From Nitrospinota bacterium (GTDB lineage Bacteria; UBA8248), in the NCBI GenBank assembly GCA_029937135.1, contig JAPYQX010000098.1, forward strand, positions 1-9,162: 9,162 nt of DNA. Reading direction: 5' to 3'. A program made the position numbers and the translations under genes. Below the pieces are notes generated by a model. The model did not search any database and was not told the origin of the DNA. It worked only from the letters and a program-made list of their open reading frames with translations. Shown piece by piece: positions 1 to 5,603 of the stretch (position 1 is its first letter; every line of letters begins with the position of its first letter).

Positions 1-487
1 CCTCGGCGGCGGGGGCGCCGGGGGGGACGCCGCAGCGGCCCTGACCCACGTCCACATCCACGAGGACCCCAATTTTGAGGTGCGCCTCCTGGGCGGCCTC
101 GGAGAGAAGCTCGGCCCCCCGGGGATCGTCCACGACGACCATAATCCGGGCGTGCCGGGCGAGGGCCATCAACCGGCGCAACTTGGGGGGCGAGACCACC
201 TCGCTCGATACGAGGATGTCCTCCACCCCGCCGGCCACCATGACCTCGGCCTCGCTCACCTTCTGGCAGCAAACGCCAATCGCGCCCAGTGCAATCTGCT
301 TGCGGGCGAGGAGGGGGCTTTTGTGGGTTTTCGAGTGGGCCCGGAGCTTCAGGCCCTTCCCCGCGAGGCGCTCGGCCATGAGGGCGAGGTTTCGCTCCAT
401 CGCGTCGAGGTCGATCAGCAGGGCGGGCGTGTCGAGCTCTCGCACCGGGGCGCCGATGATTCGGGAATCGGATTCGAACACGGACAT
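1..487 (-). CDS. D-threonine aldolase / D-serine dehydratase-like PLP enzyme (alanine racemase N-terminal fold), 3' end outside window
   Basis: The minus strand is open from an ATG at 487-485 to the window edge (162 codons). It reads as the N-terminal PLP barrel of the DSD1 / D-threonine aldolase group. Visible landmarks are the opening LDTPALLIDLDAMERN (residues 18-33), RAHSKTHK (49-56; K53 is the expected Schiff-base lysine, matching the RPHGK-THK-type motif), GVCCQKVSEAEVM about 20 residues later, and VDVDVGQGRCGVPPG near the edge. The family cleaves D-beta-hydroxy amino acids or dehydrates D-serine, using PLP and usually a C-terminal divalent metal site. That C-terminal domain lies beyond the window, so aldolase and dehydratase cannot be separated. 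A purine-rich stretch (GTGAGGGCGAGG) just before the ATG could serve as ribosome binding site. The gene is divergent from everything else in the window. Confidence 0.88.
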   Translation of the reverse strand, partial: MSVFESDSRIIGAPVRELDTPALLIDLDAMERNLALMAERLAGKGLKLRAHSKTHKSPLLARKQIALGAIGVCCQKVSEAEVMVAGGVEDILVSSEVVSPPKLRRLMALARHARIMVVVDDPRGAELLSEAAQEAHLKIGVLVDVDVGQGRCGVPPGAPAAE

Positions 488-704
488 GGGCCTCGCCCTC
501 ACAGTTCTGAAAAAGATGGTAGGGAATCGACCCGCACAGAATAGCACCGCGCGAGTGAATATTGGAGCCTGGGCATGGGATTTGGGCGATCTTTACATCA
601 AGCCGGGGGCCCCTACCCGCCGATAAGGAAGGCAGAGGGGCCAATCCCGGCCCATGAGCCGCAGATACCTCGGGCAGAGATCTCCTGGACAGAAGGAAAG
701 CGCC
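488..704. other. Intergenic region between divergent genes
   Basis: This is about 217 bases between the start of the minus-strand aldolase-like gene and the plus-strand zinc-ribbon remnant. It should hold promoters for both directions. I could not find a convincing -35/-10 pair on either strand, nor a terminator or a large inverted repeat. The reading frames that cross it in various phases lack a ribosome binding site and recognisable motifs. Confidence 0.5.
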
Positions 705-887
705 ATGGAAGGCGATGGGAAGCTGGAACCCTGCCGGCCCTGCAAGGGGCCGCTTGAGTTCTGAGGCATTTCGGGCAAATACAGGCTCTACCGCTGCGTG
801 CCCTGCCAGGTCATCCGCCTCGTCAAAAAAGACGAGCCGCCCGAGCTCAATAAGGCGGGACGGCCTTTCCTCAGAATCGCCTCCTAG
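705..887 (+). pseudogene. Small zinc-ribbon protein with in-frame TGA at codon 20
   Basis: An ATG at 705 follows a good ribosome binding site (AGAAGGAAAG, about 4 nt upstream). It opens a 60-codon frame ending at TAG 885-887, with one internal TGA at 762-764 (codon 20). Before the TGA comes LEPCRPCKGPLEF; after it comes GISGKYRLYRCVPCQVIRLV. Together these give a C-x2-C (C10, C13) and a second C-x2-C (C31, C34) separated by 17 residues, a classic small zinc ribbon. The two knuckles are meaningful only together, so the TGA interrupts a once-intact gene. It may be a disabling mutation (TGG to TGA is one change), an assembly error, or a recoded codon. I see no convincing bacterial SECIS hairpin directly after it. 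An upstream in-frame ATG at 654 has no ribosome binding site. Function unknown; I do not recognise a named family. Confidence 0.6.
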
Positions 888-950
888 CTCTCAAGAGAAT
901 AACCTCCTGGTCCTCCAGAAAATTGCCTCCTCAAAACCGCCAGTTGCCGT

Positions 951-973
951 CATCAAATGGCGCCATCAAATGG
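951..973. repeat. Direct repeat pair CATCAAATGG
   Basis: CATCAAATGG occurs at 951-960 and again at 964-973, a 13-bp period, with GGCGCC straddling the junction. The same stretch can form a short hairpin (GGCGC 959-963 with GCGCC 975-979). It is the first of three repeat pairs upstream of the hydrolase genes. It could be a paired half-site for a regulator or simply a slippage duplication. Confidence 0.6.
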
Positions 974-981
974 AGCGCCGT

Positions 982-1005
982 CTTGCCCCGGTCTCCTTGC
1001 CCCGG
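982..1005. repeat. Direct repeat pair CTTGCCCCGG
   Basis: CTTGCCCCGG occurs at 982-991 and 996-1005, a 14-bp period. It is the second of three adjacent pairs of roughly 10-bp direct repeats between the zinc-ribbon remnant and the first DUF6282 gene. A role in regulation is only inferred from position. Confidence 0.6.
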
Positions 1006-1033
1006 CTACAGCCATCGCGCATGATACCGGCGT

Positions 1034-1069
1034 TCCGGCAAAATTCATTTTCGTAAAAATTCATCCGGA
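1034..1069. repeat. Direct repeat AAAATTCAT x2 flanked by TCCGG/CCGGA
   Basis: AAAATTCAT is present at 1040-1048 and 1056-1064 (16-bp period), bracketed by the inverted pair TCCGG (1034-1038) and CCGGA (1065-1069). The right arm overlaps the ribosome binding site GGAGG of the following gene (1067-1071). Pairing of the arms could therefore affect translation initiation. It is also a plausible operator position. Confidence 0.5.
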
Positions 1070-1080
1070 GGCCTGTATCC

Positions 1081-1971
1081 ATGCGCACTCTTGCCGACGA
1101 TTTGCTCGATGGCTCAATCGATCTCCACGCCCATATCTATCCCCAGACCTCGCTCGGCGAGTCGGGCCGCCTTCTCGACCACGAGTGGGCCCGGGCCGCC
1201 CGCGACGTGGGCATGCGGGGCTTCGCCATGAAGAGCCATTACTGGCCCACAATCGGACAGGCGCGAATCCTCAACGAAACCTTCCCGGGGCTCGATGTTC
1301 TGGGCTGCATCGTCCTGAACGGCCACGTCGGCGGCTTTTGCCCCTTCACGGTCGAGAGCGCCATCAAGCTGGGCGTGAAGATCATCTGGATGCCCACCTT
1401 CTCGGCGGCGAACGACATCAAGGTCGAGTCCTATTCACGGCGCATTAAGCAAAATTTCACAAACTCCCCGCCCGGAGACGGCATGGAGGTCTGGGACGCG
1501 AACCGGGAAATTCTGCCCGAGGTGGTCTCGATCCTTGAGCTCGCCCGCGACGCCGATGTCGCCATCGCCACCGGCCATATATCGGCGGTTGAGAGCCTCG
1601 CCCTCGCGCGCAAGGCCCACGAGGTGGGCCTCAAGAAATTCATCTTCACCCACCCGATCATCAACATCGTCGAGGCGACCGAGGCGCAGCTCAAGGAAGT
1701 CGCGGACCTGGGCTACATCATCGAGTTCACCTGGATTTCGGCCTTCCCGATGTGGCAGGGCCTCGACCCTAAAGCCATCGTCGCCGCCGCCAAGGCCATC
1801 GGGGCGAACCGCTGCATCATGTCCACCGACGCCCAGAACGACTTCAATCCGACGGCTCCGGAAATGCTCCGGATGTTCATCGCCACCATGCTTCAACTCG
1901 GCGTGGACAAGGGCGACATCGAGTGGATGGTCAAGAGAAATCCGGCGCGCCTCGCGGGGCTGGACGACTAA
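1081..1971 (+). CDS. DUF6282-type amidohydrolase-superfamily metalloprotein (paralogue 1)
   Basis: The 296-residue cytoplasmic protein starts at an ATG nine bases after a clear GGAGG. The fold is a metal-dependent TIM barrel of the amidohydrolase superfamily, DUF6282 type. The expected ligands appear in order: DLHAH near the N terminus (H16, H18) on strand 1, a lysine in MKSH (K51, H53), ATGHIS (H166), FTHP (H191) and STDAQ (D250), which matches HxH, K/H, H, H, D for a mono- or dinuclear site. The conserved blocks VGGFCPF, WMPTFSAAND and EMLRMFIAT also occur in the next gene. The family is expected to hydrolyse C-N or related bonds in small molecules, but I know of no proven substrate. It lies 3 nt upstream of a paralogue of identical length, so the two are surely co-translated. 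Fold assignment is firm; reaction unknown. Confidence 0.9.
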   Translation: MRTLADDLLDGSIDLHAHIYPQTSLGESGRLLDHEWARAARDVGMRGFAMKSHYWPTIGQARILNETFPGLDVLGCIVLNGHVGGFCPFTVESAIKLGVKIIWMPTFSAANDIKVESYSRRIKQNFTNSPPGDGMEVWDANREILPEVVSILELARDADVAIATGHISAVESLALARKAHEVGLKKFIFTHPIINIVEATEAQLKEVADLGYIIEFTWISAFPMWQGLDPKAIVAAAKAIGANRCIMSTDAQNDFNPTAPEMLRMFIATMLQLGVDKGDIEWMVKRNPARLAGLDD

Positions 1972-1974
1972 GCG

Positions 1975-2865
1975 TTGCGCACGCTCGCCGACGACCTGCT
2001 CGAAGGATCGATAGACCTTCACGCCCACATCCACCCCCAACTTCGGCTCGAGGAGCCGGGCCGCGTCCTCGACCACGAATGGGCGCGGGCGGCCCGCGAC
2101 GCGGGCATGCGCGGTTTTATGATGAAGAGCCACCTCTGGCCCACGATGGGCCAGGCGCGGCTGCTGAACGACCTGTTTCCGGGCGTCACGGCTCTGGGCG
2201 CCATCACGCTCAACAACAACGTGGGCGGGTTTTGCCCTTTCGCGGCCGAGAGCGCGGTCAAGCTCGGTGCTCGGTGCATCTGGATGCCCACCTTCTCGGC
2301 GGCTAACGATATCCGGGTGGGCGCCTATGCGCCGCGCATCGCCGCCGCCATTAAACATCCACCTCCGGGGGCGGAGCTGGGGGTCCACGGCGCGGATGGA
2401 GGCATCCGCTCCGAGATCGACGCCATCATGGAAATCGCCCGGGACGCCGATATCATCTTCTCGACCGGGCACCTCTCGGCCGGTGAGGGCGTCGCCCTCG
2501 CCCGGCGAGCCAAGGAAATGGGTCTTGAGAAATTCGTCTTTACCCATCCACTCAACAAGGCGGTGATGGCTTCGGATGAGGAAATGCTCGAGGTGGCCGG
2601 GCTCGGCTACTACGTTGAGCACTGCGCCCTGGGCATGTTCCCGCTCTGGCAGAGCCTCCGGCCCCAGAGGATCGCCGAGGCGATTCGCCTCCTCGGCTCC
2701 GAGCGCTGCATCCTGACCACCGACGCGCAGATGGACTTCAACCCGCCGCCGCCCGAGATGCTCCGCATGTTTATCGCCACGCTGCTCCAGGTTGGAATCG
2801 GCACGGATGAGATCGGCCAGATGGCGCGGCGCAACCCGGCGCGGCTGGCGAATCTCGAGGGCTAG
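1975..2865 (+). CDS. DUF6282-type amidohydrolase-superfamily metalloprotein (paralogue 2)
   Basis: This is a second 296-residue copy, colinear with the preceding protein without gaps and about 59% identical by hand count (176/296). It begins with TTG at 1975, three bases after the upstream TAA. The TTG is favoured because the encoded (M)RTLADDLL aligns residue for residue with the ATG-started paralogue. There is no strong ribosome binding site of its own, so translational coupling is likely. All candidate metal ligands sit at identical positions (H16, H18, K51, H166, H191, D250). Divergence concentrates at residues 121-160 and 201-240, where roughly 35-45% are identical, compared with over 75% in the first 60. 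These could be substrate or partner surfaces. Both copies look catalytically competent, which suggests different substrates or a hetero-oligomer. It ends at TAG. Confidence 0.9.
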   Translation: MRTLADDLLEGSIDLHAHIHPQLRLEEPGRVLDHEWARAARDAGMRGFMMKSHLWPTMGQARLLNDLFPGVTALGAITLNNNVGGFCPFAAESAVKLGARCIWMPTFSAANDIRVGAYAPRIAAAIKHPPPGAELGVHGADGGIRSEIDAIMEIARDADIIFSTGHLSAGEGVALARRAKEMGLEKFVFTHPLNKAVMASDEEMLEVAGLGYYVEHCALGMFPLWQSLRPQRIAEAIRLLGSERCILTTDAQMDFNPPPPEMLRMFIATLLQVGIGTDEIGQMARRNPARLANLEG

Positions 2866-2891
2866 GCCCGCCGGGGCGGTAAGAAAGTTCT

Positions 2892-2913
2892 AAGATATTG
2901 TTTTTAGTATCTT
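2892..2913. repeat. AT-rich inverted repeat AAGATA/TATCTT
   Basis: AAGATA (2892-2897) and TATCTT (2908-2913) form a 6-bp stem around a T-rich loop, about 27 bases after the hydrolase stop. A GC hairpin (CCGC 2868-2871 with GCGG 2876-2879) precedes it but lacks an adjacent T tract. Either might act as a weak terminator or an operator. The region is much more AT-rich than its surroundings. Confidence 0.3.
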
Positions 2914-2965
2914 TGTACGTCTCGAAGAACCTCCCCGAAATTCCGCCTCCGAAGCGGATATCCAC

Positions 2966-2995
2966 TTGATTTGGCCGGAGACGGTCTGTTACATT
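2966..2995 (+). promoter_or_regulatory. Candidate sigma70-like promoter for the ferredoxin
   Basis: TTGATT (2966-2971) is followed after 17-18 bases by TTACAT/TACATT (2989-2995), a fair -35/-10 pair. It lies about 125 bases upstream of the ferredoxin ATG in a 252-base gap. A long 5' leader would follow. Matches are partial (4/6 and 3-4/6), so the assignment is tentative. Confidence 0.3.
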
Positions 2996-3057
2996 CTCCG
3001 TGGCTTTCGGGATTCGGACTATTTTCCGGCTAAATTCAATGTTCATTTACTTTCCCA

Positions 3058-3081
3058 CCGGCCGTTTTTTCACTGGGCCGG
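3058..3081 (+). other. Leader hairpin upstream of ferredoxin
   Basis: CCGGCC (3058-3063) pairs with GGCCGG (3076-3081) around a loop containing six T. It lies about 20 bases before the ferredoxin ribosome binding site. It could structure the 5' leader. The T run sits in the loop, not after the stem, so this is not an intrinsic terminator. Confidence 0.3.
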
Positions 3082-3117
3082 GGAACAGAGTAATTCTATC
3101 GAAGGAGGTTTTGTCAT

Positions 3118-3429
3118 ATGACGTTTGTCATCGGTGAAAAATGCCTTGGAGAACGCTACGCTACCTGTGTAACCGTCTGCCCGGTGGATTGCATGCACCC
3201 CGGCGAATACCAGGATAAAGAGTTCCTGGTCATCGATCCCGAGGAGTGCATCGACTGCGGCGTGTGCCTGCCGGAATGCCCCATCGACGCGATTCTTGAG
3301 ACCGAGGACGACGATCCCGAATGGGCCCAGATCAACGCCGATCTCTCCCCCGAATTCAAGAACAACGAGCCGGTTGAGCCGCGCCCAGCGAACGACCCCC
3401 CGCGCCGGGCGGAAAACAGCCTCCGCTAG
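3118..3429 (+). CDS. Seven-iron-type ferredoxin ([3Fe-4S][4Fe-4S])
   Basis: This is a 103-residue soluble electron carrier, starting at an ATG 9 nt after a near-perfect AAGGAGG (3102-3108). The cysteine pattern is C9, C17, C21, C25, then C44, C47, C50, C54 in ECIDCGVCLPECP. Compared with Azotobacter FdI, the free cysteine between the first two ligands is absent here (E12 in CLGERYATC), consistent with a [3Fe-4S] site (C9, C17, C54) plus a [4Fe-4S] site (C21, C44, C47, C50). There is a short insertion between the clusters. The acidic segment after the second cluster and the proline-rich tail (EPVEPRPANDPP) complete the protein. It is monocistronic, with a 252-base leader and a strong terminator straight after, so it need not share function with the neighbouring operons. 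The partner enzyme is unknown. An fdxA-like name is possible but not certain. Confidence 0.92.
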   Translation: MTFVIGEKCLGERYATCVTVCPVDCMHPGEYQDKEFLVIDPEECIDCGVCLPECPIDAILETEDDDPEWAQINADLSPEFKNNEPVEPRPANDPPRRAENSLR

Positions 3430-3449
3430 ATTAAACCGCCTTACCGACG

Positions 3450-3485
3450 AAAAAACGCGGCCCCTCGGCGGGCCGCGTTTTTTTT
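3450..3485 (+). terminator. Strong rho-independent terminator after ferredoxin
   Basis: ACGCGGCCC (3455-3463) pairs perfectly with GGGCCGCGT (3470-3478) around the loop CTCGGC, followed by eight T (3478-3485). Preceding A residues (3450-3454) extend the stem to about 14 bp with the T tract. The A tract on the left makes it potentially bidirectional. It separates the ferredoxin from the transporter operon. Confidence 0.95.
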
Positions 3486-3497
3486 CGCCGCCTCGCC

Positions 3498-3513
3498 GTA
3501 TCCCTCATGATAC
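3498..3513. repeat. Short inverted repeat GTATC-N6-GATAC
   Basis: GTATC (3498-3502) and GATAC (3509-3513) form a perfect 5-bp inverted repeat with a 6-base spacer, about 25 bases upstream of the candidate -35 of the transporter operon. The position suits an operator for an operon regulator, but no regulator gene is in the window. Confidence 0.3.
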
Positions 3514-3538
3514 AGGCATTTGATCCCCAAACCCAAAA

Positions 3539-3567
3539 TTGCGGAATACGTCTCAAAAGTTTATAAT
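3539..3567 (+). promoter_or_regulatory. Candidate sigma70-like promoter of the transporter operon
   Basis: TTGCGG (3539-3544), 17 bases, then a perfect TATAAT (3562-3567). This follows directly after the ferredoxin terminator, where an operon promoter is expected. Transcription would start near 3574. That is downstream of the first in-frame ATG (3569) and conflicts with the longest reading of the ATPase. Confidence 0.5.
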
Positions 3568-3568
3568 C

Positions 3569-4426
3569 ATGGCGTTTCCTGAAATTTTATCATTCCTTGC
3601 GCCACACAGCGTGCGGAGGTGTCTCGTCATCGGCCCCAATAGCGTCTCAGCGAAACTGGTCATCAACAGCCTTCAAAAAACATTCGTGGTCAACGAGGGC
3701 TTCGGCCACTCGCGCCATGTCCAAGCCATCGAGAACGTGTCCCTTGAGGTCACCGACGGCGAGTTCGTCTGCGTCATCGGCCCGAGCGGTTGCGGAAAAT
3801 CCACCATGTTGATGATCATGGCGGGCCTCTACCCCAAAACCGGGGGAGAGATTTTCCTGGACGGCCAACCCCTCTCCGAACCCGGCCTGAACCGGGGGGT
3901 GGTGTTTCAGGATTTCGCGCTATTCCCCTGGCTCTCGGTGCGGGAAAACATTCTCTACGGCGTGAAGCAGAAAAAAATTCCGGAGGACAAGCACAACGGC
4001 ATCGTGGACCACTACATCGAGATGATGTCGCTCCAGGGATTCGAGCATACGTTCCCCAACCGCCTCTCGGGCGGAATGCGCCAGCGGGTGGCCATCGCCC
4101 GCGCCCTCGCGCTCGACCCCGAGCTTTTGCTGATGGACGAGCCCTTCGGCGCCCTCGACGCCCAGACGCGCGCCAATCTACAGCAGGTGCTCGTGGACGT
4201 ATGGGAGCAGACGAAGAAAACCGTCTTGTTCATCACCCACGATGTGCGCGAGGCGACGTTTCTCGCCGACCGGGTAATCGTGATGAGCGCGCGGCCGGGC
4301 CGCATCACCGCGGAGATCAAGGTCGATCTCCCGAGGCCCCGCGATATCCTCGCGCCCGAGTTTGTGGAAATCGAACGCAACCTGGCCAGCCTCATCGAGA
4401 GCCAGAATGAGACTCTTCACAACTGA
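3569..4426 (+). CDS. ABC transporter ATP-binding protein, NitT/TauT (SsuB/TauB) type
   Basis: This is the cytoplasmic nucleotide-binding subunit of an importer. All ABC motifs are present (numbered from the ATG at 3569): Walker A GPSGCGKST (71-79), Q-loop VVFQD (Q114), signature LSGGMRQRVAIARAL (from 166), Walker B LLLMDEPFGALD (D190, E191) and H-switch ITHD (H224). The FALFPWLSVRENI segment and the length fit the nitrate/sulfonate/taurine class. The start is uncertain. ATG 3569 gives 285 residues but has no ribosome binding site and lies at a TATAAT box; TTG 3539 coincides with the -35. Family proteins normally begin near KLVINSLQKTF (residue 30), so GTG 3611 or a later start is plausible. 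A strong GGAGGTG at 3615-3621 precedes only GTC/ATC codons. Binding protein and permease genes follow. The end is TGA, the only one among intact genes here. Confidence 0.93.
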   Translation: MAFPEILSFLAPHSVRRCLVIGPNSVSAKLVINSLQKTFVVNEGFGHSRHVQAIENVSLEVTDGEFVCVIGPSGCGKSTMLMIMAGLYPKTGGEIFLDGQPLSEPGLNRGVVFQDFALFPWLSVRENILYGVKQKKIPEDKHNGIVDHYIEMMSLQGFEHTFPNRLSGGMRQRVAIARALALDPELLLMDEPFGALDAQTRANLQQVLVDVWEQTKKTVLFITHDVREATFLADRVIVMSARPGRITAEIKVDLPRPRDILAPEFVEIERNLASLIESQNETLHN

Positions 4427-4461
4427 GCCGCCAAGGGCTCACCTTGAAAGGGAGTAATTCG

Positions 4462-5514
4462 ATGAAGAAAACATGGAAATGGCTGATGTTTGGCCTCGTG
4501 ATCCTGATGGCGGCCACCCTGGTCCTGCCCATGGGCGCGGACGCGGCCAAGAAGAAGCGCAGGAAGGTGAAGTACAAGCCCCTCCGCGCCGAGCGCGCGG
4601 TCGTCAAGACCGTACGATTCGCCTACTCGGAGAGCGCGACCGCCATCGTGCCCCTCGTGGCGCTTCAGAAAGGCTTCCTCAAGGCCGAGGGCATCAACGC
4701 CACGGGCAAGCCCCTCAAATCCGGCGCCATGGCGCTCTCGTCGGTCTACGGCGGAAGCCTCGACTTCGGCACGACGTCGAACGGCCGCCTCGTTCAGTGG
4801 GCATCAAAAGGCTGGAACATGAAGACCGTCGCCGTGAACAACACGGGCTTTCTCGCCGTCGTCATGGTGAAAACAGGCGACAAAACCTCGAAGTCGATGG
4901 CCGACCTCAAGGGCAAGAAGATCGCCATTCAGAAGGGCTCGGGCACGCACATCGCCTGGCTGCGCTACATCGACAAGATCGGCATGAAGGAAAGCGACTT
5001 CGAGATGCGCTACATGCGCTCCTCGCGCATCGGCGCGGCCATGGGCACGGGCACCATCGACGCCGCGATTCCCTGGCACCCGTTCGCCAGATCCATCCTG
5101 AACCGGGGCCTGGCTCGCCAGATTATCAGCGAAGACAAAATCGCCACCGTCGCAAAAGTTCCTTATCCTTTCATGCTCTACACGCGGACGAGTTTCATCG
5201 CCAAATTCCCCGGCATCACCCAGAAGGTTGTTAACGCCTGGGTGAAGTCGAAACGATGGATCGAAAACAACCGCGAGGAAGCCGCAAAGCTTTACCACAA
5301 GTTCAGTACGCGGCGCGGCAAAAAACTGAAGATGGCCGACGCGCGGTACTTCGTCAAAATCATCAAGTTCAAGACCGACGTATGGAACGAGGAGATGATG
5401 GCCGACCTCAAGGCCAACCAGGTGCTTCTCAAAAAGCTCGGCAAGATCAAGACGACGCCGAACCTTTACGACTACATCGACAACAGCTTTGTCAAAAAAG
5501 CGGGCAGCATGTAG
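4462..5514 (+). CDS. ABC transporter periplasmic substrate-binding protein, NMT1/SsuA-like
   Basis: The 350-residue precursor starts at an ATG about 7 nt after AAAGGGAG; an in-frame TTG at 4444 lies upstream of that site and is less likely. Residues 1-28 form a signal peptide: KK, a hydrophobic core (LMFGLVILMAATLVL), then GADA with probable cleavage after A28. There is no lipobox cysteine. The mature N terminus is extremely basic: 12 of 24 residues from 29 to 52 are K or R. The body shows the periplasmic binding protein type 2 pattern of nitrate/sulfonate/taurine receptors: FAYSES...VPLVALQKGFLKAEGI, a GGSLDFGTTSN motif, DLKGKKIAIQKGSGTH, and GTIDAAIPW, where the polypeptide reads out ligand. 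It delivers solute to the permease encoded next. High basicity hints at an anionic ligand, but identity is unknown. Confidence 0.9.
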   Translation: MKKTWKWLMFGLVILMAATLVLPMGADAAKKKRRKVKYKPLRAERAVVKTVRFAYSESATAIVPLVALQKGFLKAEGINATGKPLKSGAMALSSVYGGSLDFGTTSNGRLVQWASKGWNMKTVAVNNTGFLAVVMVKTGDKTSKSMADLKGKKIAIQKGSGTHIAWLRYIDKIGMKESDFEMRYMRSSRIGAAMGTGTIDAAIPWHPFARSILNRGLARQIISEDKIATVAKVPYPFMLYTRTSFIAKFPGITQKVVNAWVKSKRWIENNREEAAKLYHKFSTRRGKKLKMADARYFVKIIKFKTDVWNEEMMADLKANQVLLKKLGKIKTTPNLYDYIDNSFVKKAGSM

Positions 5515-5546
5515 TCATCCTCTAACATTGAGCGCAAACCTCCCCG

Positions 5547-5559
5547 GTCTCCTGGAGAC
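5547..5559. repeat. Perfect inverted repeat GTCTCC-T-GGAGAC in intercistronic gap
   Basis: A perfect 13-base palindrome with a single central T lies in the 89-base gap between the binding-protein and permease genes. It is followed by a second small hairpin (CCTC-CAA-GAGG). Such intercistronic structures often stabilise the upstream binding-protein transcript and lower permease expression. That role is inferred. Confidence 0.4.
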
Positions 5560-5603
5560 ACCTCCTCCAAGAGGCTGGGAGAAAGTTTTCCGGAGGCTAA
5601 AAA

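Noticed and set aside
75..626. Long plus-strand reading frames opposite the aldolase-like gene
   Set aside because: The minus strand encodes recognisable PLP-enzyme motifs; the plus-strand frames have no family signature and are mirror frames of high-GC coding DNA.
762..805. Selenocysteine at the TGA of the zinc-ribbon gene
   Set aside because: I could not draw a convincing SECIS-like hairpin immediately downstream, and the position is outside the CxxC pairs. Kept only as something to check.
1435..2622. 395-codon minus-strand frame across both DUF6282 genes
   Set aside because: It lies antisense to two clear homologues and simply mirrors their codon bias (it even shows internal duplication because the two genes are paralogues).
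2868..2879. Intrinsic terminator after the hydrolase pair
   Set aside because: The GC hairpin is small and followed by TAAGAAAG, not a T tract.
4444..4461. TTG start for the substrate-binding protein
   Set aside because: The ribosome binding site AAAGGGAG lies within this interval and points to ATG 4462, which also gives a textbook signal peptide.
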